A DNA stretch of 13,013 bases, taken from Bacteroidota bacterium. Its GTDB lineage: Bacteria > Bacteroidota > Bacteroidia > Flavobacteriales_D > Crocinitomicaceae. The position numbers and the translations under genes were made by a program. Below are positions 4,656-13,007 of this stretch, piece by piece. The notes under the pieces were generated by a model that worked only from the letters and a program-made list of their open reading frames with translations, searched no databases and was not told the DNA's origin. Every line of letters starts with the position of its first letter. Within the stretch, counting starts at the first letter, position 1. The DNA lies in contig SBGS01000073.1 of NCBI GenBank assembly GCA_006226555.1, positions 1 to 13,013 on the forward strand, written 5' to 3'.

Positions 4656-4952
4656 TCAAATAGATGAGCTTTTATGTAAATCTTTTAATACATATTTTGC
4701 GGCGTCAGAAATCCATATCATTATACCTGATGGTTTGGAAGAATTTAATTGACCTGATTTACACTTACGATAAAATGTTACTTCTGAAAACCGAAGCAAA
4801 GCACAAGTTTCCTCGACATTAAGCCATAAATCTTTTGGTTTAGGAATCTCATTTGGATATTGTAAATAATCAATCCAATCCTTAAGATTTTCATCAAATT
4901 TGCGTTCATTAATTCTATGCATGTTCTTTATCTTTTTATTGTCAAGAATCAT
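4656..4952 (-). CDS. Excisionase-type helix-turn-helix protein (98 aa)
   Basis: Residues about 42-90 follow the HTH_17 / excisionase pattern: LWLNVEETCALLRFSEVTFY is the usual 'sv.EAA.lL.vs..T.Y' helix-turn-helix. RKCKSGQLNSSKPSG forms the wing, and IWISDAAKYVLKD is the closing helix. Such proteins are MerR-like DNA binders that direct excision of mobile elements or act as small regulators. The first 40 residues (basic, then KDWIDYLQYPNEIPKPKD) are a family-typical lead-in. I kept the ATG at 4952; an internal Met at 4922 is a possible alternative. Divergent from the T9SS gene at 5151, it shares a 198-bp control region with direct and inverted repeats, so it may regulate itself or that gene. 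No integrase is present in the window. Confidence 0.65.
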   Translation of the reverse strand: MILDNKKIKNMHRINERKFDENLKDWIDYLQYPNEIPKPKDLWLNVEETCALLRFSEVTFYRKCKSGQLNSSKPSGIMIWISDAAKYVLKDLHKSSSI

Positions 4953-5021
4953 ACGAATTATTGTGATATTGGTTTAAGTTGGCCCACTAGGGCGAATAGA
5001 AACACAGAGTTTAACGTAAAA

Positions 5022-5062
5022 AGCAAATACTGAGTAGCAAATACGAGTTATCGAACTACTCA
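5022..5062. repeat. Overlapping direct and inverted repeats in the divergent control region
   Basis: AGCAAATAC occurs at 5022-5030 and 5036-5044, 14 bases apart. TGAGTAG (5031-5037) is the inverted partner of CTACTCA (5056-5062), with 18 bases between. The region separates the minus-strand HTH gene from the T9SS gene, so these are candidate operators. Confidence 0.4.
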
Positions 5063-5082
5063 CGTCAATTGCTAGTTTCTTG

Positions 5083-5098
5083 TATGATTTGTATCATA
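5083..5098. promoter_or_regulatory. Crp/Fnr-type box upstream of the T9SS protein gene
   Basis: TATGAT-TTGT-ATCATA is a perfect 6-bp-arm dyad with the GAT-N4-ATC core bound by Crp/Fnr-family regulators (FNR consensus TTGAT-N4-ATCAA). Its centre, 5090.5, is 42 bases before a predicted start near 5132. A TATATTGC element at 5120-5127 would serve as the -7 box. That is the usual class II activator position. Confidence 0.55.
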
Positions 5099-5150
5099 AA
5101 TTAAAGATGATCAATTATCTATATTGCGGTTTCACATAATTCAAATTGAA

Positions 5151-6188
5151 ATGAAGCGAATATTATTTATCCTATGCATTTTTTCAAGTTATACTTTCGG
5201 TCAAATAAACTCGACACAAAATGGTGATTGGTACAACCCTACTACTTGGGATTGTTTTTGTATTCCAAATCCACTAGGTACCGATGATATTATTGTATCT
5301 CACGCAGTGATTGTGAATGGCAATGGGGTTTACGTTTCAACGGGTAGTCTAACTATTACAAGTTCAGGCTCAGTTGTACAAGCATTAGATGAGAGTATTT
5401 TATTTGATGGCGGACAAATGAACAATGCCGGTATTCTTAATATGCGAAGAGTGGCCTTTACTGGTGGAACACATTTGAATACTGGTAGTTTCTTGAATTT
5501 GGATAGTCTTTGGGTGACAAATGCCTTGTTTTCAAATTCTGGTTTAATTACAACTTACGATTTTTTAAATGATATTGGCGGAGAAACGGTGAATACTGGC
5601 CATATTGATATGACCCATCAGTTTATGAATCAAGGTTTTTTTGATAATCAAATCAATGGAACACTTTCAACAGAAGATGATTATTCGAACTGGAATCTAA
5701 TTGGAGGATCAGCATATTTTAATAACGATGGATTAGTAGAAATTGGTCATAATTTTATTAATGAGTCTGGTGATACAATAGCAGGTTCTGGCCAATATAT
5801 TGTTTGCAATTTAAGTACCAACAATGGTGGGTTTGTTGGGTCATTTAGTTTTCTATCACCTTCAGGAGGTGTCAATGTGCAAAATGGAACAATCGAACCA
5901 GGAATAACTTTTAGCACAGTTACTACAGAATGTAGTGCTAGTATAGAAGATGATGAAGTTTTCGATCTAAAAGTGATTCCAAATCCTTGTGATGGTGAAT
6001 TTTCAATTGTCACATCATTTCTATCAGACTTTGAGTATTGTTTATATTCTTTTGATGGCAGGCTGGTAAGGTCTGGCTATACCTTTAATAATTCAGTTAA
6101 GCTAAGAAAGCTAACCAGAGGTACCTACTATCTCTTAGTAACGAGTTCAAAAATAGGTTCCATTAATTTTAAGGTAATAGTGAGATAG
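5151..6188 (+). CDS. Secreted beta-solenoid-like protein with T9SS type A sorting domain (345 aa)
   Basis: The ATG at 5151 gives a clean Sec signal peptide, MKRILFILCIFSSYTFGQ; a TTG at 5124 would add nine residues in front of it and is rejected. The mature part opens with NGDWYNPTTWDCFCIPNP, a start common in Bacteroidota surface proteins. Residues about 50-250 consist of short strand-turn units rich in NxG (NNAGILN, LNTGSFLN, SNSGLITT, VNTGHIDM, NNDGLVEI), expected of a right-handed beta-helix or solenoid. From about residue 275, VIPNPCDGEF to LTRGTYYLLV and the terminal FKVIVR match the roughly 70-residue Por-type C-terminal sorting signal. The protein therefore crosses the inner membrane by Sec and the outer membrane by T9SS, ending on the cell surface or outside. 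The ligand is unknown. A Crp/Fnr-type box shared with the nar operon lies upstream, linking it to anaerobic growth. Confidence 0.85.
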   Translation: MKRILFILCIFSSYTFGQINSTQNGDWYNPTTWDCFCIPNPLGTDDIIVSHAVIVNGNGVYVSTGSLTITSSGSVVQALDESILFDGGQMNNAGILNMRRVAFTGGTHLNTGSFLNLDSLWVTNALFSNSGLITTYDFLNDIGGETVNTGHIDMTHQFMNQGFFDNQINGTLSTEDDYSNWNLIGGSAYFNNDGLVEIGHNFINESGDTIAGSGQYIVCNLSTNNGGFVGSFSFLSPSGGVNVQNGTIEPGITFSTVTTECSASIEDDEVFDLKVIPNPCDGEFSIVTSFLSDFEYCLYSFDGRLVRSGYTFNNSVKLRKLTRGTYYLLVTSSKIGSINFKVIVR

Positions 6189-6401
6189 TCTTCTATGATC
6201 TCGAATAAACCCCGCTAACAGAATTCACGTTTCAAGCATTATCGACTTTCGATTTTCTTCGCCATTTTTATGCGAGATAATATCCCTGCCTAATATCATA
6301 CAGCCCAATTGTAATCGATCATATTGAGAAGGTAGCTCAGTGCCTGAATTATACAGCGCATAATTTAGAATTATTCTATTTAGTAAAAATTAGTCAAATA
6401 C

Positions 6402-6415
6402 ATGATATATATCAT
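6402..6415. promoter_or_regulatory. Crp/Fnr-type box upstream of the nitrate reductase operon
   Basis: ATGAT-ATAT-ATCAT is a perfect palindrome with the same arms as the box at 5083-5098. It lies 66 bases (from its centre) before the chosen start of the cytochrome gene. A TAGATTTA element (6449-6456), close to TAnnTTTG, may be the -7 box, but no good -33 box exists, which fits a promoter that depends on an activator. The rest of the 6189-6474 gap is AT-rich and holds nothing else I can identify. Confidence 0.6.
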
Positions 6416-6474
6416 AGTTTAAGGGATTTTACATGTACACCTTTACAGTAGATTTAATTATCAAACTATTTAAG

Positions 6475-7065
6475 ATGAAATTGAAAGTACAAATTGGAGC
6501 ATTTATAATTGGTATAGCCATGCTGAGTCCAGCGTATGCTCAAGAAGGTGTTGAAAATCCTGATGTTAACGCAAAACCAGGCGGTAGTTCTGAAGTAGCT
6601 GTAAATGCCTTATCTGGAGTTAATTCTAAACTTGGAAGACAGTATTTCGAAGGGTCTAAAAGTTTTAAAAACGGAGGGCCAGCTTGTATTACTTGTCACA
6701 ACGTGAATCATAAGGATGTTATGCCTGGGGGATTGTTTGCTAAAGACCTTTCAGATGTCTATGAAAGATTAGGGGAGGGAATTACTGGATGGTTGTCAGC
6801 ACCTCCATTTCCTGCAATGGCGACGTCTTATCAAAATCACGAGTTAACAGAAAAAGAGCGCTCAGCATTAACTGTGTTTTTCAAGGAATCTTCTGAAAAT
6901 AAGACGAAAAAAAAATCTGCCTTAGGAATGTTCATTTTTGGAGGAATAGGAGGTCTATTAGGGATTATTGTATTAATAAATATCCTTTGGTGGAAACGCA
7001 AAAAAGACATGGTTAAAAAGGAAATTTTTGTACGTCAAAATAAAGCTTGGGATGCCAAGCATTAA
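6475..7065 (+). CDS. Membrane-anchored monoheme cytochrome c, first gene of the nar operon (196 aa)
   Basis: I start at the ATG at 6475 because it yields a standard signal peptide (MKLKVQIGAF...SPAYA, cleaved after Ala22). The earlier ATG (6433) would precede the predicted promoter element. CITCH at residues 71-75 binds one haem c; Met115 (PFPAMATSY) or Met83 may be the sixth ligand. A helix at about 149-173 (GMFIFGGIGGLLGIIVLINI) anchors the C-terminus with a basic cytoplasmic tail, so the haem domain faces the periplasm. A cytochrome c gene also heads nar operons in Thermus (narC), where it takes part in electron transfer around the reductase. A similar role, passing electrons between the NarI/quinol side and later periplasmic steps, is likely but unproven. 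narG follows 44 bases after the stop codon. Confidence 0.85.
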   Translation: MKLKVQIGAFIIGIAMLSPAYAQEGVENPDVNAKPGGSSEVAVNALSGVNSKLGRQYFEGSKSFKNGGPACITCHNVNHKDVMPGGLFAKDLSDVYERLGEGITGWLSAPPFPAMATSYQNHELTEKERSALTVFFKESSENKTKKKSALGMFIFGGIGGLLGIIVLINILWWKRKKDMVKKEIFVRQNKAWDAKH

Positions 7066-7109
7066 TGTTATAAAATAAAAAGGAATTCTAACGTATAATA
7101 TAAGGTGAT

Positions 7110-10100
7110 ATGAGCTGGATAGAAGATATTATTTCCCCAAAGACAAGAAAGTGGGAAGAGTTTTACAGAAATCGATGGCAATATGATAAAATTGTCAGAA
7201 GTACTCATGGTGTGAACTGTACAGGTGGTTGTTCTTGGGCAATACATGTTAAAGATGGAATTGTTGTTTGGGAAATGCAACAACTAGATTATCCTCAATT
7301 TAATAAGGAGGTGCCTCCTTATGAGCCAAGAGGATGTCAACGCGGTATTTCCTATTCATGGTATTTGTACAGTCCAATTAGAGTTAAGTATCCAATAATT
7401 AGAGGTGCGCTTCTTGATTTGTACAGAGAGGAAAAGAAAAAATGTGGTGGTGATCCTGTTCAAGCTTGGGCCAATCTTCAAGCGGATAAGGAAAAGAGAA
7501 AAAGATATCAAAGAGCGCGTGGTAAAGGCGGGTTCCGTCGAGTACATTGGGATGAAGTGACAGAATTAATAGCAGCTTCAAATATCTACACGGTTCAAAA
7601 GTATGGATCTGATCGAATTATAGGGTTTGCACCAATTCCAGCGAAAAGTATGTTGAGTTATGCTTCAGGGGCGCGTTACATTCAGTTAATGGGAGGTGTA
7701 AACCTTAGTTTCTATGATTGGTATTGCGATTTACCAAATGCATTCCCTGAAATTTGGGGTGAGCAAACAGATGTTTGTGAATCTGCTGATTGGTACAAAT
7801 CTAAATTTATCGTCTCGATGGGAGCCAATTTGGGAATGACTCGAACTCCTGATATTCACTTCTTCTCAGAAGCACGTCACAATGGTACAAAAACAGTTGT
7901 AATGTCTCCTGATTTTAGTATGGTCGCTAAACATGCGGACCAATGGATTCCTGTTCATGCTGGATCTGATGGAGCATTTTGGATGGCTGTAACACATGTT
8001 ATACTAAAAGAGTTTCACGTTGATCGTCAAGTTCCTTATTTCATGGACTACATCAAACGATTTACAGATTGTCCTTTCCTAATTAAGATTGAAAAGGACG
8101 GTGATACCTTTAAGCCAGGTAGAATGATTCGAGCTAATGAAGTTGGTGAATATAAGTCAATAGAAAACGGAGACTGGAAATTCTTAAACTATGATGCTAA
8201 TACTGGAAACTTGATCTCTCCTATGGGTACTGTTGGTTACAGATGGCAAGATGAGCAAGGGAAATGGAATCTCAATTTTAAAGATGGCGAATCGGGTAAT
8301 GACTACGATCCTGAGTTGACTTTCCTTAATAAGAAAGATGATGTTTTAAAAGTTGAATTCACAGAATTCGGATTAGATAAGAAAGCGAATCGTGGCGTAC
8401 CTGTTAGATACATTACAACAAATGGGGGTGAAAAGATTGCTGTTGCTACTATTTACGACGTTACCATGGCACAATACGGTGTTGGTCGCGGATTAGAAGG
8501 TGATTATCCTACTTCATATGATGATAAGGATGCGGCATATACCCCAGCTTGGCAAGAAATATTTACAGGGATAGCTCGAAAAGAAGTTATTCAACTTGCT
8601 AGAGAGTGGGCAAGCACTGCAGAAAGAACTGAAGGAGCTTGTATGGTAATTGTCGGTGCTGGTATCAACCACTGGTTCCATGAGAACCTCATGTATCGAT
8701 CAGCGATTATGGCTCAAATGTTGACCGGCTGTAATGGTAAAAATGGTGGTGGTATGAATCACTACGTTGGTCAGGAGAAATTAGCTCCAATGGATTCATG
8801 GTCTACTATCATGAGTTCTAAAGATTGGGGAACTGCGCCACGTCTTCAGCAAGGTCCAATTTGGCACTATATTAACTCATGTCAGTGGAGATATGACGGT
8901 AACCAAAAGTATTATAATTCAGTTCCTGATAACAAGATTGCAAACATGCACTCGGCAGATTGGGCGGTAATGGCAGTTAGAAATGGTTGGATGCCCTATT
9001 ATCCTCAGTATAATAAGAGCAATTTCGAAATTGTAAAAGATGCACAAAATTCGGGCGCTTCTACGGAAGAGGAATTGAGAAATTATATTGTGGGCAAATT
9101 AAAGTCTGGAGATTTAAAACACGCAATAGTTGAGCCAGATGAAGAAGTTAATTTCCCTCGCGTTTGGTTTATCTGGAAAGGAAATGCAATCGGAACCTCT
9201 GCAAAAGGTCATGAGTATTTTCTAGATCACTATCTAGGGACACATAGCAACAAAATTGCTGATGAAGTAGCTGGAGAAATTGTACAGGATATTACATATA
9301 AAGGCAAGGAAGCCCCAAAAGGAAAAATGGATCTTGTAATTGATATCAATTTCCGTATGGATACTTCAGCACTATATTCGGATATCGTGTTACCCACAGC
9401 ATCATGGTATGAAAAAGCGGATATTAATTCAACCGATATGCACTCATTTATTCACCCTCTATCGGAGGCCATTCCTCCCGTTTGGGAATCTAAAACGGAT
9501 TGGCATATCTTCCGTGATCTAGCGAAGCAAGTTCAAAAAATGGCACCTAAGTACCTGCCAGATGTAATGAAGGATGTGGTAAACGTTCCGTTGTCACATG
9601 ACTCTAAGGATGAGATTAGTCAAACTAATTTACAAGATTGGTCTAAAGGTGAATGCGAACCAATTCCAGGTAAAACTATGCATAAAATTGTTTTCAAGGA
9701 CAGAGACTATAAAAAGATCTATGACAAGTTTATCTCTTTAGGTAAAGGAATTAAAGAAAGCGGTCTAGGTGCACATGGTAACCATTATATGTGTGAGGAT
9801 GTTTATGAAGAAATGCTTGAACATCGTCAACACATTCAAAAATGGGAAGATGGAACAGAATACCCATCATTACACGATGATGTAGAAGCTATCAATGCAA
9901 TACTTAAACTTTCCACTCTAACGAATGGCAAGTTAACTAAACGAGCATATGAGAATATGTCGAAGAAAATTGGTGTACCTGAAATTGCAAAATTAGGTGA
10001 TGGTTACGAACAAATTGAGATCGAATATCGTGACTTACAGGCACAGCCAAAACGATACAATTCATCACCATTATGGTCAGGATTGATGCATGAAGGTAGA

Positions 10101-10754
10101 ACATATGCAGCTTATACATATAACGTTGATATGTTCGTTCCGTGGAGAACTTTGACTGGTCGTCAACACTTCTACCTAGATCATGATGCATACATCGCAT
10201 TCGGAGAGAATTTAGCAACGTACAAACCATCTCCTACACCTGAAGCTTATGGTGATTTGAGAAAAACGGTAAATGATGGGAAAGCTAAAATGTTAAATTG
10301 CCTTACGCCTCATGGTAAATGGCACATTCACTCTACGTATGGTGATACATTAAGAATGTTAACTCTATCAAGAGGAAATGAGCCTTGTTGGATTAGTGAA
10401 GAAGATGCTAAGGAATTAGGAATAAAAGATAACGATCACGTAGAGGTATATAACGACCATGGTACGTATGTAGCAAGAGCTTGTGTCTCTGCAAGAATCC
10501 CGAAAGGAGTTTGTATCGTTTATCACGCAGTTGAGAGAACATATAATATTCCAAAATCACAAGAAAGAAGAGGTGAAAATGGAGAAGCGCGAAGAGGAGG
10601 TATGAATAACTCATTTACGCGTGTCCATTTAAAACCGAATTTAATGTGTGGCGGGTATGGACAATTTACTTATCACTTTAATTACTGGGGACCAGTAGGT
10701 GTCAATAGAGATACCCACGTGTTGGTAAGAAAAATGAATAAGGTAGAATATTAA
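7110..10754 (+). CDS. narG: Respiratory nitrate reductase alpha subunit NarG (1214 aa)
   Basis: This catalytic subunit reduces nitrate to nitrite at a Mo-bis-MGD cofactor. His33, Cys37, Cys41 and Cys76 reproduce the Hx3Cx3Cx34C ligand set of the FS0 [4Fe-4S] cluster. In FYDWYCDLP the second Asp (residue 207) aligns with the E. coli NarG molybdenum ligand Asp222. Many segments match E. coli NarG from memory: RSTHGVNCTGG, YEPRGCQRG, SYASGARYIQLMGG, WGEQTDV, VGAGINHWFH, GGGMNHYVGQEKL, YSDIVLPTASWYEK and MHSFIHPLSEA. Length is slightly below the E. coli protein (1247). The N-terminus (MSWIEDIISPKTRKWEEFYR) shows no cleavable Tat signal, which suggests a cytoplasm-facing enzyme. A ribosome site AAGG precedes the ATG by 4 bases. 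It lies second in the cytochrome-narGHJ operon, 30 bases before narH. Confidence 0.98.
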   Translation: MSWIEDIISPKTRKWEEFYRNRWQYDKIVRSTHGVNCTGGCSWAIHVKDGIVVWEMQQLDYPQFNKEVPPYEPRGCQRGISYSWYLYSPIRVKYPIIRGALLDLYREEKKKCGGDPVQAWANLQADKEKRKRYQRARGKGGFRRVHWDEVTELIAASNIYTVQKYGSDRIIGFAPIPAKSMLSYASGARYIQLMGGVNLSFYDWYCDLPNAFPEIWGEQTDVCESADWYKSKFIVSMGANLGMTRTPDIHFFSEARHNGTKTVVMSPDFSMVAKHADQWIPVHAGSDGAFWMAVTHVILKEFHVDRQVPYFMDYIKRFTDCPFLIKIEKDGDTFKPGRMIRANEVGEYKSIENGDWKFLNYDANTGNLISPMGTVGYRWQDEQGKWNLNFKDGESGNDYDPELTFLNKKDDVLKVEFTEFGLDKKANRGVPVRYITTNGGEKIAVATIYDVTMAQYGVGRGLEGDYPTSYDDKDAAYTPAWQEIFTGIARKEVIQLAREWASTAERTEGACMVIVGAGINHWFHENLMYRSAIMAQMLTGCNGKNGGGMNHYVGQEKLAPMDSWSTIMSSKDWGTAPRLQQGPIWHYINSCQWRYDGNQKYYNSVPDNKIANMHSADWAVMAVRNGWMPYYPQYNKSNFEIVKDAQNSGASTEEELRNYIVGKLKSGDLKHAIVEPDEEVNFPRVWFIWKGNAIGTSAKGHEYFLDHYLGTHSNKIADEVAGEIVQDITYKGKEAPKGKMDLVIDINFRMDTSALYSDIVLPTASWYEKADINSTDMHSFIHPLSEAIPPVWESKTDWHIFRDLAKQVQKMAPKYLPDVMKDVVNVPLSHDSKDEISQTNLQDWSKGECEPIPGKTMHKIVFKDRDYKKIYDKFISLGKGIKESGLGAHGNHYMCEDVYEEMLEHRQHIQKWEDGTEYPSLHDDVEAINAILKLSTLTNGKLTKRAYENMSKKIGVPEIAKLGDGYEQIEIEYRDLQAQPKRYNSSPLWSGLMHEGRTYAAYTYNVDMFVPWRTLTGRQHFYLDHDAYIAFGENLATYKPSPTPEAYGDLRKTVNDGKAKMLNCLTPHGKWHIHSTYGDTLRMLTLSRGNEPCWISEEDAKELGIKDNDHVEVYNDHGTYVARACVSARIPKGVCIVYHAVERTYNIPKSQERRGENGEARRGGMNNSFTRVHLKPNLMCGGYGQFTYHFNYWGPVGVNRDTHVLVRKMNKVEY

Positions 10755-10784
10755 TAGAATTAAGCATTCACAAACAGTAGTATT

Positions 10785-12278
10785 ATGGATATTAGAGCAC
10801 AAGTTTCAATGGTTTTTCACCTCGATAAGTGTATCGGGTGTCATACCTGTTCGGTTGCATGTAAAAATGTGTGGACTGATCGTCGAGGAGCAGAATATAT
10901 GTGGTGGAATAATGTCGAAACGAAGCCAGGAACAGGTTATCCTACAAAATGGGAAGATCAAGAAATATACCAAGGAGGTTGGGTTAAAAATGGAGATTCA
11001 GTTTCGCTTAAAGGAGCGGGAAAGTTGAAAGGATTAAAGAATATCTTTCACAATCCGAACATGCCTACTTTAGAGGATTATTATCACCCATGGGCGTATA
11101 AATATCAGGATCTATTTACCGCACCAGAAGGTAATGATCAACCAATTGGTAGGGCGGTCTCTTTGGTAACCGGCGAACCTATTGATATAAAATCTGGTCC
11201 GAACTGGGATGACGATTTAGGAGGATCTCCGGATTACGCAAGAAATGATGTCAACTTCAAGGATATGGAACGAGTTGATCAGGAGGCTATGTTCCAATTG
11301 GAACAAATGACTTTCCATTATCTTCCGCGTATCTGTAATCACTGTTTAAATCCGGCTTGTGTTGGATCATGTCCATCAGGAGCGTTGTATAAAAGAGGTG
11401 AAGATGGTGTTGTACTGATTAACCAAGAAAGATGTCGTGCTTGGCGTATGTGTGTGACAGCATGTCCATATAAGAAAAGTTACTACAACTGGCACACAGG
11501 AAAATCTGAGAAATGTATTCTATGTTATCCAAGATTAGAATCAGGACAAGCTCCTGCCTGTATGCACTCATGTGTTGGTAGGATTCGTTATCTGGGTGTT
11601 ATGCTTTACGATGCAGATAAAATTGCAAATGTAGCAGCATCCGATGATAAAGATCTGCTTTTTAACCATCTGGATATTTATGTAGATCCAAATGACCCTA
11701 AAGTGATTGAGGCAGCTCGCAACAATGGTGTGCACGATTCTACTTTAGAAGCCGCACGTAAATCACCAGTCTATAAGTTTGTTAAGGAATGGGGTATTGC
11801 GTTACCATTACACCCTGAGTTCAGAACACTACCTAACTTGTTTTATGTTCCACCAATGTTGCCTGCAATGGCGCAAGTGGATGAGCAAGGGTTATACTCT
11901 ACGAAGTCTGACAAATTATTCCCAGGAATTGATGAAAATAGAGTTCCAATGCAATATTTGGCATCACTCTTTTCAAATGGAGATACACGAGCAATAAGAG
12001 AGGTCTATGAAAAACTCTTAAGTGTTAAAATGCACAGAAGAAATGAGACTGTAGGTGATTTATCTGAAGAAGAAGTGGAGACACTCATGAGCAAGGCGAA
12101 AGTTGGTTCAGAAACTGCGAATGCTATTTATCGACTAACGTCGTTGGCTACTTTCGAAGAGAGATTTGTTATACCACCTGCACATCGTGAAGAGTCAATT
12201 GAAATGCTCGAAGCAACAGCGGACGCGAAGGGTGAAACTGGATTTGGATTTAAAGAGCGACCAGCAAGAGGATTATAA
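10785..12278 (+). CDS. narH: Respiratory nitrate reductase beta subunit NarH (497 aa)
   Basis: NarH carries electrons from NarI to NarG through four Fe-S clusters. The ligands are plain: Cys16/19/22/26 (CIGCHTCSVAC), Cys184/187/192/196 (CNHCLNPACVGSC), Cys217-Trp220-Cys223-Cys227 (CRAWRMCVTAC), and Cys244/247/259/263 (CILCYPR to CMHSC). In the third group a Trp replaces one Cys, as in E. coli NarH, where it gives a [3Fe-4S] cluster. The typical frame sequences NVETKPGTGYPTKWE, GPNWDDDLGG, GRIRYLGVMLYDAD, LDIYVDPNDPKVIEAA and SPVYKFVKEW are present. The length is close to the E. coli protein (about 510). It is 30 bases after narG and 12 bases before narJ, with weak ribosome sites as usual in Bacteroidota. 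Confidence 0.98.
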   Translation: MDIRAQVSMVFHLDKCIGCHTCSVACKNVWTDRRGAEYMWWNNVETKPGTGYPTKWEDQEIYQGGWVKNGDSVSLKGAGKLKGLKNIFHNPNMPTLEDYYHPWAYKYQDLFTAPEGNDQPIGRAVSLVTGEPIDIKSGPNWDDDLGGSPDYARNDVNFKDMERVDQEAMFQLEQMTFHYLPRICNHCLNPACVGSCPSGALYKRGEDGVVLINQERCRAWRMCVTACPYKKSYYNWHTGKSEKCILCYPRLESGQAPACMHSCVGRIRYLGVMLYDADKIANVAASDDKDLLFNHLDIYVDPNDPKVIEAARNNGVHDSTLEAARKSPVYKFVKEWGIALPLHPEFRTLPNLFYVPPMLPAMAQVDEQGLYSTKSDKLFPGIDENRVPMQYLASLFSNGDTRAIREVYEKLLSVKMHRRNETVGDLSEEEVETLMSKAKVGSETANAIYRLTSLATFEERFVIPPAHREESIEMLEATADAKGETGFGFKERPARGL

Positions 12279-12290
12279 ATTTCTAAAAAA

Positions 12291-12992
12291 ATGAGAAATC
12301 AATATAAACATATAGCTGAGGTTTTTCGATATCCAATGGAGGGATACAGATTACGGATGGAAGACTGTTATAATTATTTGTTAGCAGAGTATCCAAAAGC
12401 TGCAGAAAAGTTTGAGTCATTCGTAGAATATGTCAGATCTCATAGTGATTTCGAGATTGAAGAGATTTTTGGAAAAACCTTTCATATTCAGGCAATTTGT
12501 TATTTGGATATAGGATACGTGTTATTCGCCGAAGACTATAAACGTGGAGAGTTTCTTGTTCAGATGAAGAAGGAACAGGAAAAATTAAATAATGATTGTG
12601 GTGAAGAATTGGCGGATAACTTACCTAATGTTCTAAGTCTGATGGCAATATTACCAGATGAAGAATTCTTATCTGAATTTGGTGAGCGGGTAATGAAACC
12701 GGCAATAAAGAAAATGTTACAAGAATTCGAAGAGTCTAGAATGGAACTTAAAGATAAGGTGAGGCGAAAAAAGCAAAAAGTGGTATTAATGGAAGAAGTT
12801 GAAAATAAGAACATTTACCAAAATGCAATTGAAGCTTTACAGTTAGTTGTAAACACTGATTTTAATGAGAATAGATTCGATGACCCTGAGATTATCCCAA
12901 CACTTGGAGGCACTATCGGAACGGTACTCAGTGGAAATTGTGACACATCATGCTCACCTAAAATTCCGAAACCCGAAGAAATTAGTTTATAG
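12291..12992 (+). CDS. narJ: Nitrate reductase maturation chaperone NarJ (233 aa)
   Basis: The position directly after narH, and the form of the protein, identify NarJ, a TorD/DmsD-fold chaperone that binds apo-NarG and guides molybdenum cofactor insertion and assembly with NarI. Visible family features are the N-terminal helix with the L/FxYP-type motif (IAEVFRYPMEGYRLRM), the central segment LDIGYVLFAEDYKRGEFLVQM matching the chaperone's G...D..RG..L/M core, and LPDHL-like ELADNLPNVLSLMAILPDEE. The sequence is more diverged than narG or narH, as usual for the chaperone. The tail (GNCDTSCSPKIPKPEEISL) holds two cysteines of unknown meaning. It acts in the cytoplasm. The spacing of 12 bases after narH indicates translation from one message. 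Confidence 0.9.
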   Translation: MRNQYKHIAEVFRYPMEGYRLRMEDCYNYLLAEYPKAAEKFESFVEYVRSHSDFEIEEIFGKTFHIQAICYLDIGYVLFAEDYKRGEFLVQMKKEQEKLNNDCGEELADNLPNVLSLMAILPDEEFLSEFGERVMKPAIKKMLQEFEESRMELKDKVRRKKQKVVLMEEVENKNIYQNAIEALQLVVNTDFNENRFDDPEIIPTLGGTIGTVLSGNCDTSCSPKIPKPEEISL

Positions 12993-13007
12993 ATAATAAT
13001 TATAAGA

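Noticed and set aside
3230..6216. 12-bp inverted repeat AGCGGGGTTTAT (3230-3241) and ATAAACCCCGCT (6205-6216), as possible ends of a mobile element
   Set aside because: A 12-bp match is expected a few times by chance in 13 kb, the flanks do not extend it, and no target duplication or transposase was seen.
6433..6474. Upstream ATG at 6433 as the start of the cytochrome c gene
   Set aside because: It would place 14 residues before a complete signal peptide and lie ahead of the likely promoter element at 6449-6456.
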